NCBI RefSeq assembly: GCF_041080675.1 | Contig: NZ_CP163520.1 | Coordinates: 5,456,001-5,520,000, forward strand | Origin: Streptomyces sp. cg36 | GTDB lineage: Bacteria > Actinomycetota > Actinomycetes > Streptomycetales > Streptomycetaceae | Direction of reading: 5' to 3' | DNA: 64,000 nucleotides | In this document: positions 50,493 to 58,958 of the stretch, one piece after another | Numbering within the stretch: the first letter of the stretch is position 1 | Layout: each line of letters opens with the position of its first letter | Notes under the pieces: model-generated | What the model was told of the DNA's origin: nothing | The model's input: the letters and a program-made list of their open reading frames with translations, nothing else | Database searches by the model: none | Position numbers and translations under genes: made by a program

Positions 50493-50717
50493 CTAGGAGC
50501 AGCAGCCCCCGCCGCAGCACCCGCCGCCTCCGCCACCGCCGGAGGGGGCGGGTGCCGCGGCGTTCCGGGACAGGCCGCCCACGGCCACGGTGGACAGCAG
50601 CTTCACCGTGTCCTCGTGGCCGGCGGGGCAGGTCGCGGGCGCGGCGGACTCGGCCATCGGGCGGCTGAGCTCGAAGGTGTCGCCGCACGAGCGGCAGCGG
50701 TAGTCATAGCGAGGCAT
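50493..50717 (-). CDS. FmdB-type zinc ribbon protein with Gly/Cys tail
   Basis: A 74-residue protein. The FmdB zinc ribbon is MPRYDYRCRSCGDTFELSRP with a second knuckle at ATCPAGHEDTVKLLS (CxxC, then C and H in place of CxxC). The tail after residue 58 is seven Gly followed by CCGGGCCS, giving four extra Cys. FmdB proteins may act as small regulators or RNA/DNA-binding factors near amidase genes; role here unknown. Start ATG at 50717. Confidence 0.85.
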   Translation of the reverse strand: MPRYDYRCRSCGDTFELSRPMAESAAPATCPAGHEDTVKLLSTVAVGGLSRNAAAPAPSGGGGGGGCCGGGCCS

Positions 50718-50793
50718 GGGCCCAGGCTAACGGGCCTGCCCCGGCGGCGTCCCGCCCCTGACCGGACCCGCCGGGCGGCCCTCGCCGCGTCTG

Positions 50794-50897
50794 CCGCGGT
50801 GGCCGTTCCGTACGCCTGCCTCCGTTACCGCGGTGGCCGTTCCGTACGTCCGTCTCCGTTCACCGCAGCGGCCGTTCCCGTACGCCCGTCTCCGTCT
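50794..50897. repeat. 35-base tandem repeat covering the end of the DUF4383 gene
   Basis: Three units at 50794-50827, 50828-50862 and 50863-50897 share CCGCGGTGGCCGTTCCGTAC and following bases. The third unit encodes the C-terminal TETGVRERPLR of the DUF4383 protein; the others continue past its stop. Duplication of the gene's 3' end is the likely origin. Confidence 0.75.
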
Positions 50898-51420
50898 GCG
50901 CCTCCGCCTCGCGGCGCGCCTTCCAGTACGGGTTGTCGTGCGGCAGATGGCCGCTGACGCGCCCGTACATCCCGAAGACCATCAGGGCCAGGCCCACCAG
51001 GAAGCTGAAGATCACGTTCTGCATCTTGAACGCGAGGAAGTTGGCCGAGCCCCGGTCCAGCAGGGCCAGGTTCACGAACCCGCTGATCAGGAAGAGCACG
51101 CCGAGCGTCATGTTCAGCCAGGAGGCGAAGTTGCCGCCCTTGACCATGCCGTACAGCAGGAGCGCGCCGACGACGATCGAGATCACGCTGAGGGTGCCGT
51201 TGGTGCTCAGCCCGGCGACTTCCTTGCCGCCGGTGTCGAAGAACCCGATGTTGTGCGTGAGCCCGAGGATGCCGAAGACGAGCAGGAACAGCCCCATGAT
51301 GCCGGCGCCGAAGCGGTACACCTGGCTCAGCCGGTGGTCGACCGGCAGGTGCTCGTCCAACGCGACCCGGTGGGCGAGCGTGGGGCGGTGCAGGGCGTGC
51401 AGCGGCTGGTGGGTGGCCAT
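50860..51420 (-). CDS. DUF4383 membrane protein
   Basis: A 186-residue protein with four membrane helices (about 39-58, 77-95, 103-122, 133-152) preceded by the family stretch VDHRLSQVYRFGAGIMGLFL and containing GKEVAGLSTNGTLSVISIVVGALL. Family members occur in actinobacteria and some other bacteria; function unknown. N-terminal region is His-rich (MATHQPLHALHRPTLAH). Start ATG at 51420 after AGGAGG. The C-terminal residues lie within a 35-base tandem repeat. Confidence 0.85.
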   Translation of the reverse strand: MATHQPLHALHRPTLAHRVALDEHLPVDHRLSQVYRFGAGIMGLFLLVFGILGLTHNIGFFDTGGKEVAGLSTNGTLSVISIVVGALLLYGMVKGGNFASWLNMTLGVLFLISGFVNLALLDRGSANFLAFKMQNVIFSFLVGLALMVFGMYGRVSGHLPHDNPYWKARREAEAQTETGVRERPLR

Positions 51421-51499
51421 GGGCGGCCTCCTAGAATCGTCCGTACCTCCCAGGATCCGCCCGTCCCGCCCCCGGGACAACTCGTCCCGGTGACGACCG

Positions 51500-52939
51500 T
51501 CAGGCCCCGTGCCCGCGCTCCTCGCGGATCTGCGCCACCACGCGCGCGGCGGACCGGCGGACCGCCTCCGTCTCGGTGAGGAAGTGCCAGTAGTCGGGGT
51601 GGCGGCCCTCCAGCGAGGCGACCGCCCGGTCCAGCCGCGCCACCGCCTCGTCGAGCGGCCCGGCGTGGCGCGGGTCCGGCGTGTTGCGGCCCGCCATCGC
51701 CAGCCGCTGGGCGTCCCGCAGCGCGAACCGGGTCCGCTGGACCTCCTGCTCGGGGTCCTTGGCCACCGCGTCCAGGCTCCGCAGCCGGTCACCGGCGGCC
51801 GAGACCGCCTCGTCCGTGGCGTTGAGCAGGGCCCGGACCGTGCTCAGCCGGGAGGTGGCGTCGGCCCAGCGCTGCTCGGTGCGCGCGGTGGCCGCCTCCG
51901 CCAGCTTCTCCTCGGCCTGCCGTACGTTGGCGAGCGCCTGGTCCGGGACGTGCTGGAGGTCCTGCCAGCAGGCGGCGGAGAACCGGCGCCGCAGCTCGCT
52001 GAGGACCGGGTCGACGGTCCCGGCGCGGGTGGTCAGCGCCTGTGCGCGGGTGCGCAGCGAGACGAGGCGGTGGTCGATCTCGGCGGCCCGCTCGGGCAGC
52101 CGCTCGGACTCGGCGCGCACGCCCTCGGCCTCGCGCAGCACCCGCTCGGCCCGCTCCAGGGTCTCGGGCACGCCGTGCTGTCCGGCGCCCTGGTTGAGCC
52201 TGGTCAGCTCGGGCGCGAGGGCCGCGAGCCGGGCGGCCAGATCGTCCGCTCTCAGTCCGGACGCCCGCACCGAATCGAGAGCGGTGCTCGCGGCGAGGAG
52301 CGCCTGTCGCGCCCGCTCCACGGCCGGGGCGAGCCGCGCCAGCTGGGCCTCGGCGGTGGAGAGCAGCGGGCCCAGGCTCTGCTCGAACCGGTCGAGCTCG
52401 CCCTTGACCCGGACGAGGTCGTCCTTGGCCCGGGTCAGCTCGCCGCGGGCCCGGGAGGCCACCGAGGCGTCCAGGTCGTCGCGGTCCAGGTCGTGCGCGT
52501 CCACCGCGGTGATGTAGTCGTTGCTGACCTCGTCGATCCGGCGCCCGAGCGCCGCGAAGTCGTCCACGGCCTTGCGGGCGCGCGGCGAACCGTCCACCGC
52601 GGTGATCGTCTCGATGGAGATCCGCAGATCGCGCTGGGCGGTGTCCAGCTCGTAGAAGGCGGCGGCAGCCGCGTCCTTGGCGGCCTGCGCGTCGGCCCGC
52701 ACGCTCTCGCCGCGCCCCCCGAACCACCGCCGCGTCCCGCCCCCGGCGAACGCGCCGGGCAGCAGCGCGGCGCCCAGCACCAGCGGCAGGGCGGCCAGCG
52801 CCAGCGTGTCGGCGACGACCCGCCGCGCGCTCGCGGCCCGCGTCACGGGTCCGGGGACGGGGGCACCGGCTCCGCTGTCCGGCCGCGCGTGTGTCGCCGT
52901 CACATCCCTCTCCCGTGCCGTGTCCGCCTGCGGGTTCAT
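51500..52939 (-). CDS. Membrane-anchored coiled-coil protein of unknown function
   Basis: A 479-residue protein with about 45 cytoplasmic residues, one membrane helix (TLALAALPLVLGAALLPGAFA, about 45-65), a short GRGESVRADAQAAKD junction, then about 400 residues of heptad-rich helix (for instance RGELTRAKDDLVRVKGELDR and LERAERVLREAEGVRAESER) with short breaks. The layout resembles bacterial proteins that space the membrane from the wall or scaffold complexes. No enzyme motif. Start ATG at 52939; the frame is open a little upstream. It ends beside the DUF4383 gene on the same strand, so they may form an operon. Confidence 0.75.
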   Translation of the reverse strand: MNPQADTARERDVTATHARPDSGAGAPVPGPVTRAASARRVVADTLALAALPLVLGAALLPGAFAGGGTRRWFGGRGESVRADAQAAKDAAAAAFYELDTAQRDLRISIETITAVDGSPRARKAVDDFAALGRRIDEVSNDYITAVDAHDLDRDDLDASVASRARGELTRAKDDLVRVKGELDRFEQSLGPLLSTAEAQLARLAPAVERARQALLAASTALDSVRASGLRADDLAARLAALAPELTRLNQGAGQHGVPETLERAERVLREAEGVRAESERLPERAAEIDHRLVSLRTRAQALTTRAGTVDPVLSELRRRFSAACWQDLQHVPDQALANVRQAEEKLAEAATARTEQRWADATSRLSTVRALLNATDEAVSAAGDRLRSLDAVAKDPEQEVQRTRFALRDAQRLAMAGRNTPDPRHAGPLDEAVARLDRAVASLEGRHPDYWHFLTETEAVRRSAARVVAQIREERGHGA

Positions 52940-53072
52940 TCTCCCACCTGGTACTGACGAACACACCGCCCGATTAGTTCGCACCCGGCCCCGTCCCACC
53001 CGCCGCGCCCATGGGTTTGCGGCCCCGGCCCGGACGCCATGTACGCTGTTCCCTCATCCACGGATGTGCCAC

Positions 53073-53144
53073 GGGCGTGTAGCTCAGGGGTAGAGCGCTG
53101 CTCTTACAAAGCAGATGTCGGCGGTTCGAAACCGTCCATGCCCA
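53073..53144 (+). tRNA. tRNA-Val (anticodon TAC)
   Basis: Full cloverleaf in 72 bases: acceptor GGGCGTG/CATGCCC, D-arm GCTC...GAGC, anticodon stem CTGCT/AGCAG with loop CTTACAA (anticodon TAC at its centre), T-arm GGCGG-TTCGAAA-CCGTC, discriminator A. CCA is not encoded (CACCG follows). A strong terminator lies 35 bases downstream, and an accessory gene module begins right after it. Confidence 0.97.
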
Positions 53145-53178
53145 CCGTGACGCTCCCCAGCAGGTGGGAGCGTGTGTG

Positions 53179-53212
53179 ACGGCCCCTCAGTCCTGATCGA
53201 CTGAGGGGCCGT
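53179..53212 (+). terminator. Terminator after tRNA-Val
   Basis: Perfect 14-base arms ACGGCCCCTCAGTC (53179-53192) and GACTGAGGGGCCGT (53199-53212), loop CTGATC, followed by TTTCC. It also covers the end of the convergent gene at 53257. Confidence 0.92.
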
Positions 53213-53256
53213 TTCCGTGAGCGGAATCCACCGGGGTCCCCCCCGCCCGGGGGCGG

Positions 53257-54099
53257 TCATCGGGACGCTGTCGGCGTACCGAGGGTGTGCAGCAGCCGTA
53301 CGGTGTCGACGCAGCATCTGGCGAGGCGCTGGGCGTGGGCGTACTGCTGCGAGAGGTCTTCCGCCGCGCTGTCGAGGCCGAGCTGGCGGTGTGCCTCGGT
53401 GACGCCGAGGAGGGTGCGGCTGCGTGCGGGATCGTCCGCTTCCAGGCGGGCCTCGGCGTCCTGGAGGGCGGGCAGCAGCACCATCAGGTGCCCGCGGCAG
53501 CGCAGTGTCCGCACGACGGCGTCGTCCAGCGACAGGGTGCGGGCACGGGCGGGTGCCCCGTCGAGGAGGCTCCGGCACTCCAGCGCGATGCCGTCCAGGT
53601 CGGGCCGGACGGGGTCGGGGACGCCGGGTCCGGCGGCCCGGCGGCGGCCGAGGCGGATGACGGCGTCGATGCCGGTGGGCGGGCAGTGGTCCTCGCGGTG
53701 GCGGGGCGGGCAGATCCAGTACGGTCCCGGCCGGGCGGTGCGGTGCGGTGCGGGGACGCCGAGCCAGGTCGTCCCGGGGGTGAGCAGCTGGGCGTCCGGG
53801 GTGTTGTGGTGGGCGCAGGTGCCGGGCGGTACGAGGACGTAGTACGAGACGCTCGCGGCGTAGGCGTCGTGGATGACGGGCCCGCCCAGCGTGCGGGCCA
53901 GATAGGCGCCGACCGTTCCGGGGTCGCCGCTCTGTGCGGCGGCATGGATGATCGCGGCGCCGATCCGGACGGCGCCGAAGACGCGGCCGGTGGGCAGCAG
54001 CGCGAGGCCGTGCCTCGTCCACTCCTGGCGGGCGGTCGCGGGGGTGGGGTGCGCGGAGGCGAGCCAGTCGGAGACCGACCTGGTGGCCTGGTCCGTCAT
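53257..54099 (-). CDS. Hypothetical protein, possibly related to bifunctional primase/polymerase N-terminal domains
   Basis: A 280-residue protein. The first 120 residues (DWLASAHPTPATARQEWTRH, GLALLPTGRVFGAVRIGAAI, VSYYVLVPPGTCAHHNTPDA, TWLGVPAPHRTARPGPYWIC) have the order of segments seen in prim-pol-like proteins of actinobacteria, but no clear catalytic D-x-D is visible. The second half is helical with a TPR-like appearance (DPARSRTLLGVTEAHRQLGL). Start ATG at 54099. It lies next to the tRNA and an XRE regulator, a typical accessory-gene setting in Streptomyces. Function not assigned. Confidence 0.6.
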   Translation of the reverse strand: MTDQATRSVSDWLASAHPTPATARQEWTRHGLALLPTGRVFGAVRIGAAIIHAAAQSGDPGTVGAYLARTLGGPVIHDAYAASVSYYVLVPPGTCAHHNTPDAQLLTPGTTWLGVPAPHRTARPGPYWICPPRHREDHCPPTGIDAVIRLGRRRAAGPGVPDPVRPDLDGIALECRSLLDGAPARARTLSLDDAVVRTLRCRGHLMVLLPALQDAEARLEADDPARSRTLLGVTEAHRQLGLDSAAEDLSQQYAHAQRLARCCVDTVRLLHTLGTPTASR

Positions 54100-54243
54100 G
54101 ACGAGATCACCGCCGTCACGTCGGTGCTGTGGCCTGTGCAGATCGGAATGGCGAACACGGGAGCCCCTCGTCGGTGAAGTGATCCTCCTCATCGACCGTA
54201 GGGGGGTGCTCCCAGAGGAGAGGACACGATCCGTGTCCCCTCT

Positions 54244-55509
54244 TCACGCGGCGAGCAGGCCGACCTTCGTGGCGAGCTCGGCCGCACGGCGCCGCCGGTC
54301 ACCGACCTTCGACTCCACCTCTTCGAGGATGATCGACTTCGCGTAGCCGTTGTAGCGGACCGTCTCCGGCGCCGCCGCGAACGCCTTGCCGAGAGCCGCG
54401 ATCGCCACTTCCGGCTGCCCGTCCAGCCGGAATCCGCGCGCCTCCTCGATCCGGTGCCGGGCCCGGCGCGGCCGGGACGGGATCGTCGCGCTGTCCGCCC
54501 GCCCGGCCTGCCTCACCGACTCCGGACCAGCGTGCAGCTCGACCGCCACGGTCACCGCGTGCGCGCCCATGATGGCGCGGGAGAACGACGTCACTGGATG
54601 GAAGTAGTCGGCCGGCAGACGCCCGGCCATTTCCCGTGCTCTGTCCCAGTGCCCCCAGGCGACACCCTTGTCCCCGCGGCGGGCTGCCGTGTACCCGGCC
54701 TCGAACGTGAGGGCTCCAGCGATCGCCAACACGGGAGCGGACGCGTCGGGCAGAAGAGGTGCCAGATACCGGAGGGCCTCGTCCGTGACCGCGTCGGCAG
54801 CGTCGTAATGACCCGGTCCTGAGTCGCGGTGCGCCTGCGCCATCAACCATGCGGCGACACCCACGGAGTGGGGATCGTCGCTCTGCTGGGCTGCGACCAT
54901 GCCGCGCTCGGCAACTCGCCACAGCAGGCTGCTGTCGGGCTGGTAGGCCACGAAGAACTGCGACAGTGAGTAGACCTCGGCCAGCACTGCCTGCGCCGCC
55001 CGCCATTCGGCGGGCTGCCGTGCCTGGCGCACGGCGAGCTGCGCGTCCTCGATGAGGCTCGGCAGCAGTTCGCCGATGACTTCGCGATGGTTGGGCGCCG
55101 AGTGCCGCTGCGACCATGCTCGTTCGAGCCGGGCTCGAAGGTGTGCGGCGGGCGGGGCCTCCCTGGTCGTGGTGAGCGGGTACGCGTCGACGGCGGCCCG
55201 TACGGCTGCGAGCCGCGGGTGCCCGGGGCCGATGAACAGATCGACGTGCATGTCCGGGCGGCCGGTCAGGTCGGCCAGGTCGCGGACCCGCAGAGCCTCT
55301 GCGACGAGCATGACCATTTCCACCCCGGGCGGCTGGAGCTGGCCGTTCTCGATTCGCTTGACCCAGGACGGCGACATGCCGACCAGCCCAGCGATGACTG
55401 TGCGGGTCATGCCTCGGCGCTCGCGGAGGATCTGCATCCTCTGGCCGAACTTGAGCGGGTCGATGTAGGGGTCCGGGGTAGCGGCAGATGACACGGGCTT
55501 GCCCTTCAT
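54244..55509 (-). CDS. XRE-family helix-turn-helix regulator with TPR-like C-terminal domain
   Basis: A 421-residue regulator: N-terminal Cro/C1 helix-turn-helix (FGQRMQILRERRGMTRTVIA, GLVGMSPSWVKRIENGQLQPP, about 21-63) then about 330 residues of helical repeats (for example AQLAVRQARQPAEWRAAQAV, AAWLMAQAHRDSGPGHYDAA), like the peptide-sensing or WhiJ-like regulators numerous in Streptomyces. It is followed on the same strand by the prim-pol-like gene and preceded by the DUF6879 fusion gene. Start ATG at 55509; GTG at 55494 is an alternative with better local codon use. Confidence 0.88.
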   Translation of the reverse strand: MKGKPVSSAATPDPYIDPLKFGQRMQILRERRGMTRTVIAGLVGMSPSWVKRIENGQLQPPGVEMVMLVAEALRVRDLADLTGRPDMHVDLFIGPGHPRLAAVRAAVDAYPLTTTREAPPAAHLRARLERAWSQRHSAPNHREVIGELLPSLIEDAQLAVRQARQPAEWRAAQAVLAEVYSLSQFFVAYQPDSSLLWRVAERGMVAAQQSDDPHSVGVAAWLMAQAHRDSGPGHYDAADAVTDEALRYLAPLLPDASAPVLAIAGALTFEAGYTAARRGDKGVAWGHWDRAREMAGRLPADYFHPVTSFSRAIMGAHAVTVAVELHAGPESVRQAGRADSATIPSRPRRARHRIEEARGFRLDGQPEVAIAALGKAFAAAPETVRYNGYAKSIILEEVESKVGDRRRRAAELATKVGLLAA

Positions 55510-55554
55510 CTCTGTGCAGCTAGTCGCTTCACAGGGTATGGGGCAGCGCCCCTC

Positions 55555-56289
55555 TCATGTGAGCCCCGTCGACGTACCGCCCGGGTTGCGGGCCGCGTGG
55601 TGCCAGGCCGCGTCGCGTGACTGGCAGGCGGACAGGACCTCGGGCGGGTCCTCGGTGACGTACACGCCGAGCGTGGCGTCGTTCTCGTCGAACGCGAAAC
55701 GGGCCAGGACGCGGGAGTCGAAGAGCCAGAAGTCGTGTTCCGGCAGGCGCAGTTCCCGGGCCCGGGTGCGTGTGAGGTAGCGGATGTCCTCTCCTGCGGC
55801 CCTGTTGCCCGGCGCGCTCGCGAGGAGGAAGCGCTGCCCGTCCGTGGCCGGTTCGTCGAGGAGCCGCACCCGCTCGAACCGCTTCCCGGCGGCGGTCTGC
55901 TCGGCGACGTTCTCCCGCCACGCGTTCGGGGGCTCTGCGGCGATGTCCTCGCCCGCCTGCCAGCGGGCCCACTTGGCGCTGTCGCGGTCGGTGGCGTAGC
56001 CGCGGCGGGTCTCCAGTCGCCAAGCCGTGTGCCGGAACTCCCTGAACAGGGCGGCAATGGCAGAGAACGGCTGGAGCCCGGGCGCGGCCGTACGGGGCGC
56101 GTACTGGGAGAGGAGGTCGCGCGGCACGCGGACGAACGTCTCGTTGGCCTGCACGTCACGCAGCTGAACCAGATGTTCCGGGTCGGTCTCGCGGTTGCCC
56201 TGGACCAGGATCTCGCCGGTCCCAGGGATCTCGTACAGGGCCGGGCAGTTGCCGTCGTCACTGGTGGTGCCGATGAACCGGAGCGTCAT
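55555..56289 (-). CDS. DUF6879 protein fused to a small N-terminal domain
   Basis: A 244-residue protein with two parts. Residues 1-62 (LRFIGTTSDDGNCPALYEIP, ILVQGNRETDPEHLVQLRDV, ETFVRVPRDLL) look like a small beta-type protein that in other Streptomyces is encoded by its own gene beside such modules. Residues about 75-240 are a DUF6879-type domain (LFREFRHTAWRLETRRGYAT, WARWQAGEDI, RYLTRTRARELRLPEHDFWL, FDENDATLGVYVTEDPPEV), Trp-rich and often paired with an XRE regulator. Start ATG at 56289 has GGAGG 6 bases upstream; ATG 56301 and 56310 are weaker. Confidence 0.78.
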   Translation of the reverse strand: MTLRFIGTTSDDGNCPALYEIPGTGEILVQGNRETDPEHLVQLRDVQANETFVRVPRDLLSQYAPRTAAPGLQPFSAIAALFREFRHTAWRLETRRGYATDRDSAKWARWQAGEDIAAEPPNAWRENVAEQTAAGKRFERVRLLDEPATDGQRFLLASAPGNRAAGEDIRYLTRTRARELRLPEHDFWLFDSRVLARFAFDENDATLGVYVTEDPPEVLSACQSRDAAWHHAARNPGGTSTGLT

Positions 56290-56582
56290 GGGGTCCTCCA
56301 TCTGCGGCATGGAGGACCAGGATGCGGTGGACGACGTGGGTCCGGGTGCGGATTGCGGCGGATTGCGAATCCGGGCCGGATCGGTTGCACAGGGCCGCTG
56401 CCCCCGCAGCCCCCCGCCCGCCGGAGGGGGCCTCCTGCCGTCCGGGCGGGCCCGAGGGCCCGTCCCACGGTGAGATCAACATCACGCGTACGGCCACGGG
56501 CCGAGCGGAACACCGGCGTTCACGCACTTGGCGCGGGGGTTGTGCATCCGTGCGCCATGGCGTTGGGGGGCGTCGCACGGTA

Positions 56583-56712
56583 CGGTCACGTCGACATAAG
56601 GACGGTGTGAAGGAAGCCCGGTGCAATTCCGGCACGGTCGCGCCACTGTGAACCCGGTCGAGCCCCTCCCCAGGGGCGAGGGCGGGAGAGTCAGACCCAC
56701 CACCGTCATCAC
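56583..56712 (+). ncRNA. Cobalamin (B12) riboswitch
   Basis: The leader of the cobalt-transport genes holds the B12-riboswitch core: GGTGTGAAGGAAGCCCGGTG, then CAATTCCGGCACGGTCGC, the B12 box GCCACTGTGA (56643-56652) and the closing GGGAGAGTCAGACCC (56684-56697). The ribosome site AGGAGG of cbtB at 56743-56748 follows within 50 bases, so the switch probably hides it when adenosylcobalamin binds and lowers cobalt uptake. Confidence 0.93.
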
Positions 56713-56755
56713 AGGCACCAATGACCGGGACGCGTGTTCCCCAGGAGGTTCTGCC

Positions 56756-56980
56756 ATGGCACTCTCCGCCGCCCCTGCGCCCGATGCGCCGGCGACGCCC
56801 GCCATCACCCCGATAACCCTGAAGGCGATCGCCCCCTGGGCGCTCTTCTTCGGCATCCTCATGCTCGTCCTGCTCTACTTCGTCGGCGCCGAGCAGGGCG
56901 CCACGAGCCTCGTGTCGGGTGAGAACGTGCACGAGTGGCTCCACGACGGGCGCCATCTGCTCGGCTTCCCCTGCCACTGA
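56756..56980 (+). CDS. cbtB: CbtB, cobalt transporter small subunit
   Basis: A 74-residue protein with one membrane helix (WALFFGILMLVLLYFVGAEQ, about 28-47) and a C-terminal His-rich end VHEWLHDGRHLLGFPCH with four His and one Cys, likely to bind cobalt at the outer face. Length and layout match CbtB. Start ATG at 56756 with AGGAGG 7 bases upstream. Under control of the cobalamin riboswitch directly upstream and cotranscribed with cbtA 18 bases downstream. Confidence 0.92.
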   Translation: MALSAAPAPDAPATPAITPITLKAIAPWALFFGILMLVLLYFVGAEQGATSLVSGENVHEWLHDGRHLLGFPCH

Positions 56981-56998
56981 GACCAGGGGTACCGACTC

Positions 56999-57769
56999 GT
57001 GAACTCCCTGTCCGTCAGGGCCCTCCTGGTCCGCGGCATGCTCGCCGGCCTCGCGGCCGGCGTGCTGGCGCTCGTCGTCGCCTACCTCCTCGGTGAGCCC
57101 CGCGTCGACTCGGCCATCTCGTTCGAGGACGCGCACGCGCACGAACACGGCGAGGAAGTGTTCAGCCGCACGCTCCAGTCCACCGGCGGCCTCGCCACCG
57201 GCGTGCTGGTCTTCGGCGTGGCGGTGGGCGGCATCGCCGCCCTCGCGTTCTGCGTCGCGCTCGGCCGCATCGGCCGTTTCGGGGCGCGCGCCACGGCGGC
57301 GTTCGTCTCGCTCGGCGCGTTCCTCACCGTCTATCTGGTGCCGTTCCTGAAGTACCCGGCGAACCCGCCGTCCGTCGGTGACCCCGACACCATCGGCAAA
57401 CGCACCGCCCTGTACTTCCTGATGATCGCGCTGAGCGTGCTGCTGGCCGTCGCCGCCGTGATCCTCGGCAAGCGGCTGGCACCCCGCCTGGGCAACTGGA
57501 ACGCGACCGTCGCCGCGGCGGGCGCCTTCCTGGTCGCGGTCGGGCTCGCCTACGCGTTCCTGCCCGCCGTCAACGAGGTGCCGAAGGACTTCCCGGCGAT
57601 GCTGCTGTGGCAGTTCCGGCTCGCGGCCCTCGCCATCCAGCTCACCCTGTGGGCCGGCTTCGGGCTGCTCTTCGGCCATCTCGCCGAGCGGCTGCTGGTG
57701 CCGGCGCCCGCCGCGGCCGGGTCCGCCACGGGCACGGCCGCCAAGAGCCCGGCGGCGTCCGCCCACTGA
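56999..57769 (+). CDS. cbtA: CbtA, cobalt transporter subunit
   Basis: A 256-residue membrane protein of the CbtA family with about six helices (first: VRGMLAGLAAGVLALVVAYLLG). The extracellular loop EDAHAHEHGEEVF (about 41-53) supplies His ligands. Helices also carry VGDPDTIGKRTALYF and LWAGFGLLFGHLAERLL. With CbtB it forms a predicted cobalt importer used for cobalamin synthesis. Start GTG at 56999. A strong terminator follows at 57799. Confidence 0.92.
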   Translation: MNSLSVRALLVRGMLAGLAAGVLALVVAYLLGEPRVDSAISFEDAHAHEHGEEVFSRTLQSTGGLATGVLVFGVAVGGIAALAFCVALGRIGRFGARATAAFVSLGAFLTVYLVPFLKYPANPPSVGDPDTIGKRTALYFLMIALSVLLAVAAVILGKRLAPRLGNWNATVAAAGAFLVAVGLAYAFLPAVNEVPKDFPAMLLWQFRLAALAIQLTLWAGFGLLFGHLAERLLVPAPAAAGSATGTAAKSPAASAH

Positions 57770-57798
57770 GCCCGCGCCGGGCGCGCGGCGCACGCACA

Positions 57799-57828
57799 AG
57801 GGCCCCGGACCGCTCGGTCCGGGGCCCT
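57799..57828 (+). terminator. Terminator after cbtA
   Basis: Perfect 13-base arms AGGGCCCCGGACC (57799-57811) and GGTCCGGGGCCCT (57816-57828), loop GCTC, 30 bases after the cbtA stop. Confidence 0.92.
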
Positions 57829-57829
57829 C

Positions 57830-58100
57830 GCGCGCGTGGGCCGTGCCCGGCGCCTAAGCGTGCGCGGCGGCGCCGGGCGGGTGCTGGTGGCGCCGGTTCG
57901 GCACTGGATCGGTGCCGGTTGGGCCCGGACCGGTCCTGGATCGGTGCCGGTTCGGGCCGGTTCGGTGCCGGTGGCGCTGGATCGGTCGCGGTGACCTCGC
58001 TCCGGTCACCCTGGGCGTCGTTCCGCGCGTACGCCGTGCGCGTCGGTGCCGGTCCGGTCCTCGTACGTCGGGTACGTCGGTGCCGGGTCCGGCCGCCGGT
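57830..58100. repeat. Intergenic tract of CTGGATCGGTGCCGGTT repeats
   Basis: No gene. CTGGATCGGTGCCGGTT occurs at 57904-57920 and 57936-57952, with a partial copy at 57977 and several GGTGCCGGT remnants. Long frames through it are repeat artefacts. Confidence 0.55.
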
Positions 58101-58385
58101 TCAGTCCGGGCGGCGCAGCGAGAACAGCCGGAGCTGCCGCTCCCTGCGATAACGCCGCTCCCACCGGTCCATACGGTCCCGGCGGTCGCGGTACGACCGG
58201 TAGTCGTTGTCCTGGCCGCGGCCGGAGCCACCGCCTCCGGACGAGCCGCCGGTCGGTGCCGTGGAGCGGCCACGGCGTGGGACGCTGAAGAGTACGGCCA
58301 CCACGGCGACGCACAGCACGATGCCGCCGAGACTGAAGCCGAAGCCGTACAGGACCAGCGCCAGTACGAGCATCCACAGGATCAT
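58101..58385 (-). CDS. Small membrane protein with basic C-terminal tail
   Basis: A 94-residue protein. Two hydrophobic stretches (MILWMLVLALVLYGFGFSL, GGIVLCVAVVAVLFSVP, about 1-35) are followed by a Gly/Ser linker and a strongly charged tail (DYRSYRDRRDRMDRWERRYR, about 61-80). The tail could bind nucleic acid, phospholipid or another protein. Start ATG at 58385. No family recognised. Confidence 0.7.
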   Translation of the reverse strand: MILWMLVLALVLYGFGFSLGGIVLCVAVVAVLFSVPRRGRSTAPTGGSSGGGGSGRGQDNDYRSYRDRRDRMDRWERRYRRERQLRLFSLRRPD

Positions 58386-58523
58386 GGCGTGTTCCTCTAG
58401 GGACGGATCGGGGGCTCCCCTCGCCCCCAGGGCCCTCCAACTTACTCCGCGAGGGCGGGAGTTGGCCTCCGAGTTACGTTCTGGCCAACCGCGCGCCCCG
58501 GTTCCGCCCCGGCCGCGACCCGG

Positions 58524-58907
<384 letters not shown>

Positions 58908-58958
58908 GCCCCCGACTCTAGACCCGCCGTTGTCAGTGGCACCCGTCACACTGGGGGC

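Noticed and set aside
53145..56582. Possible att repeat of the tRNA-Val 3' end marking an island border
   Set aside because: I looked for a second copy of GGTTCGAAACCGTCC up to 57 kb and did not see one, and no integrase gene is present.
57854..58273. 139-codon minus-strand frame downstream of cbtA
   Set aside because: Its sequence is translated GGTGCCGGT repeat and it overlaps the small membrane protein gene in another frame.
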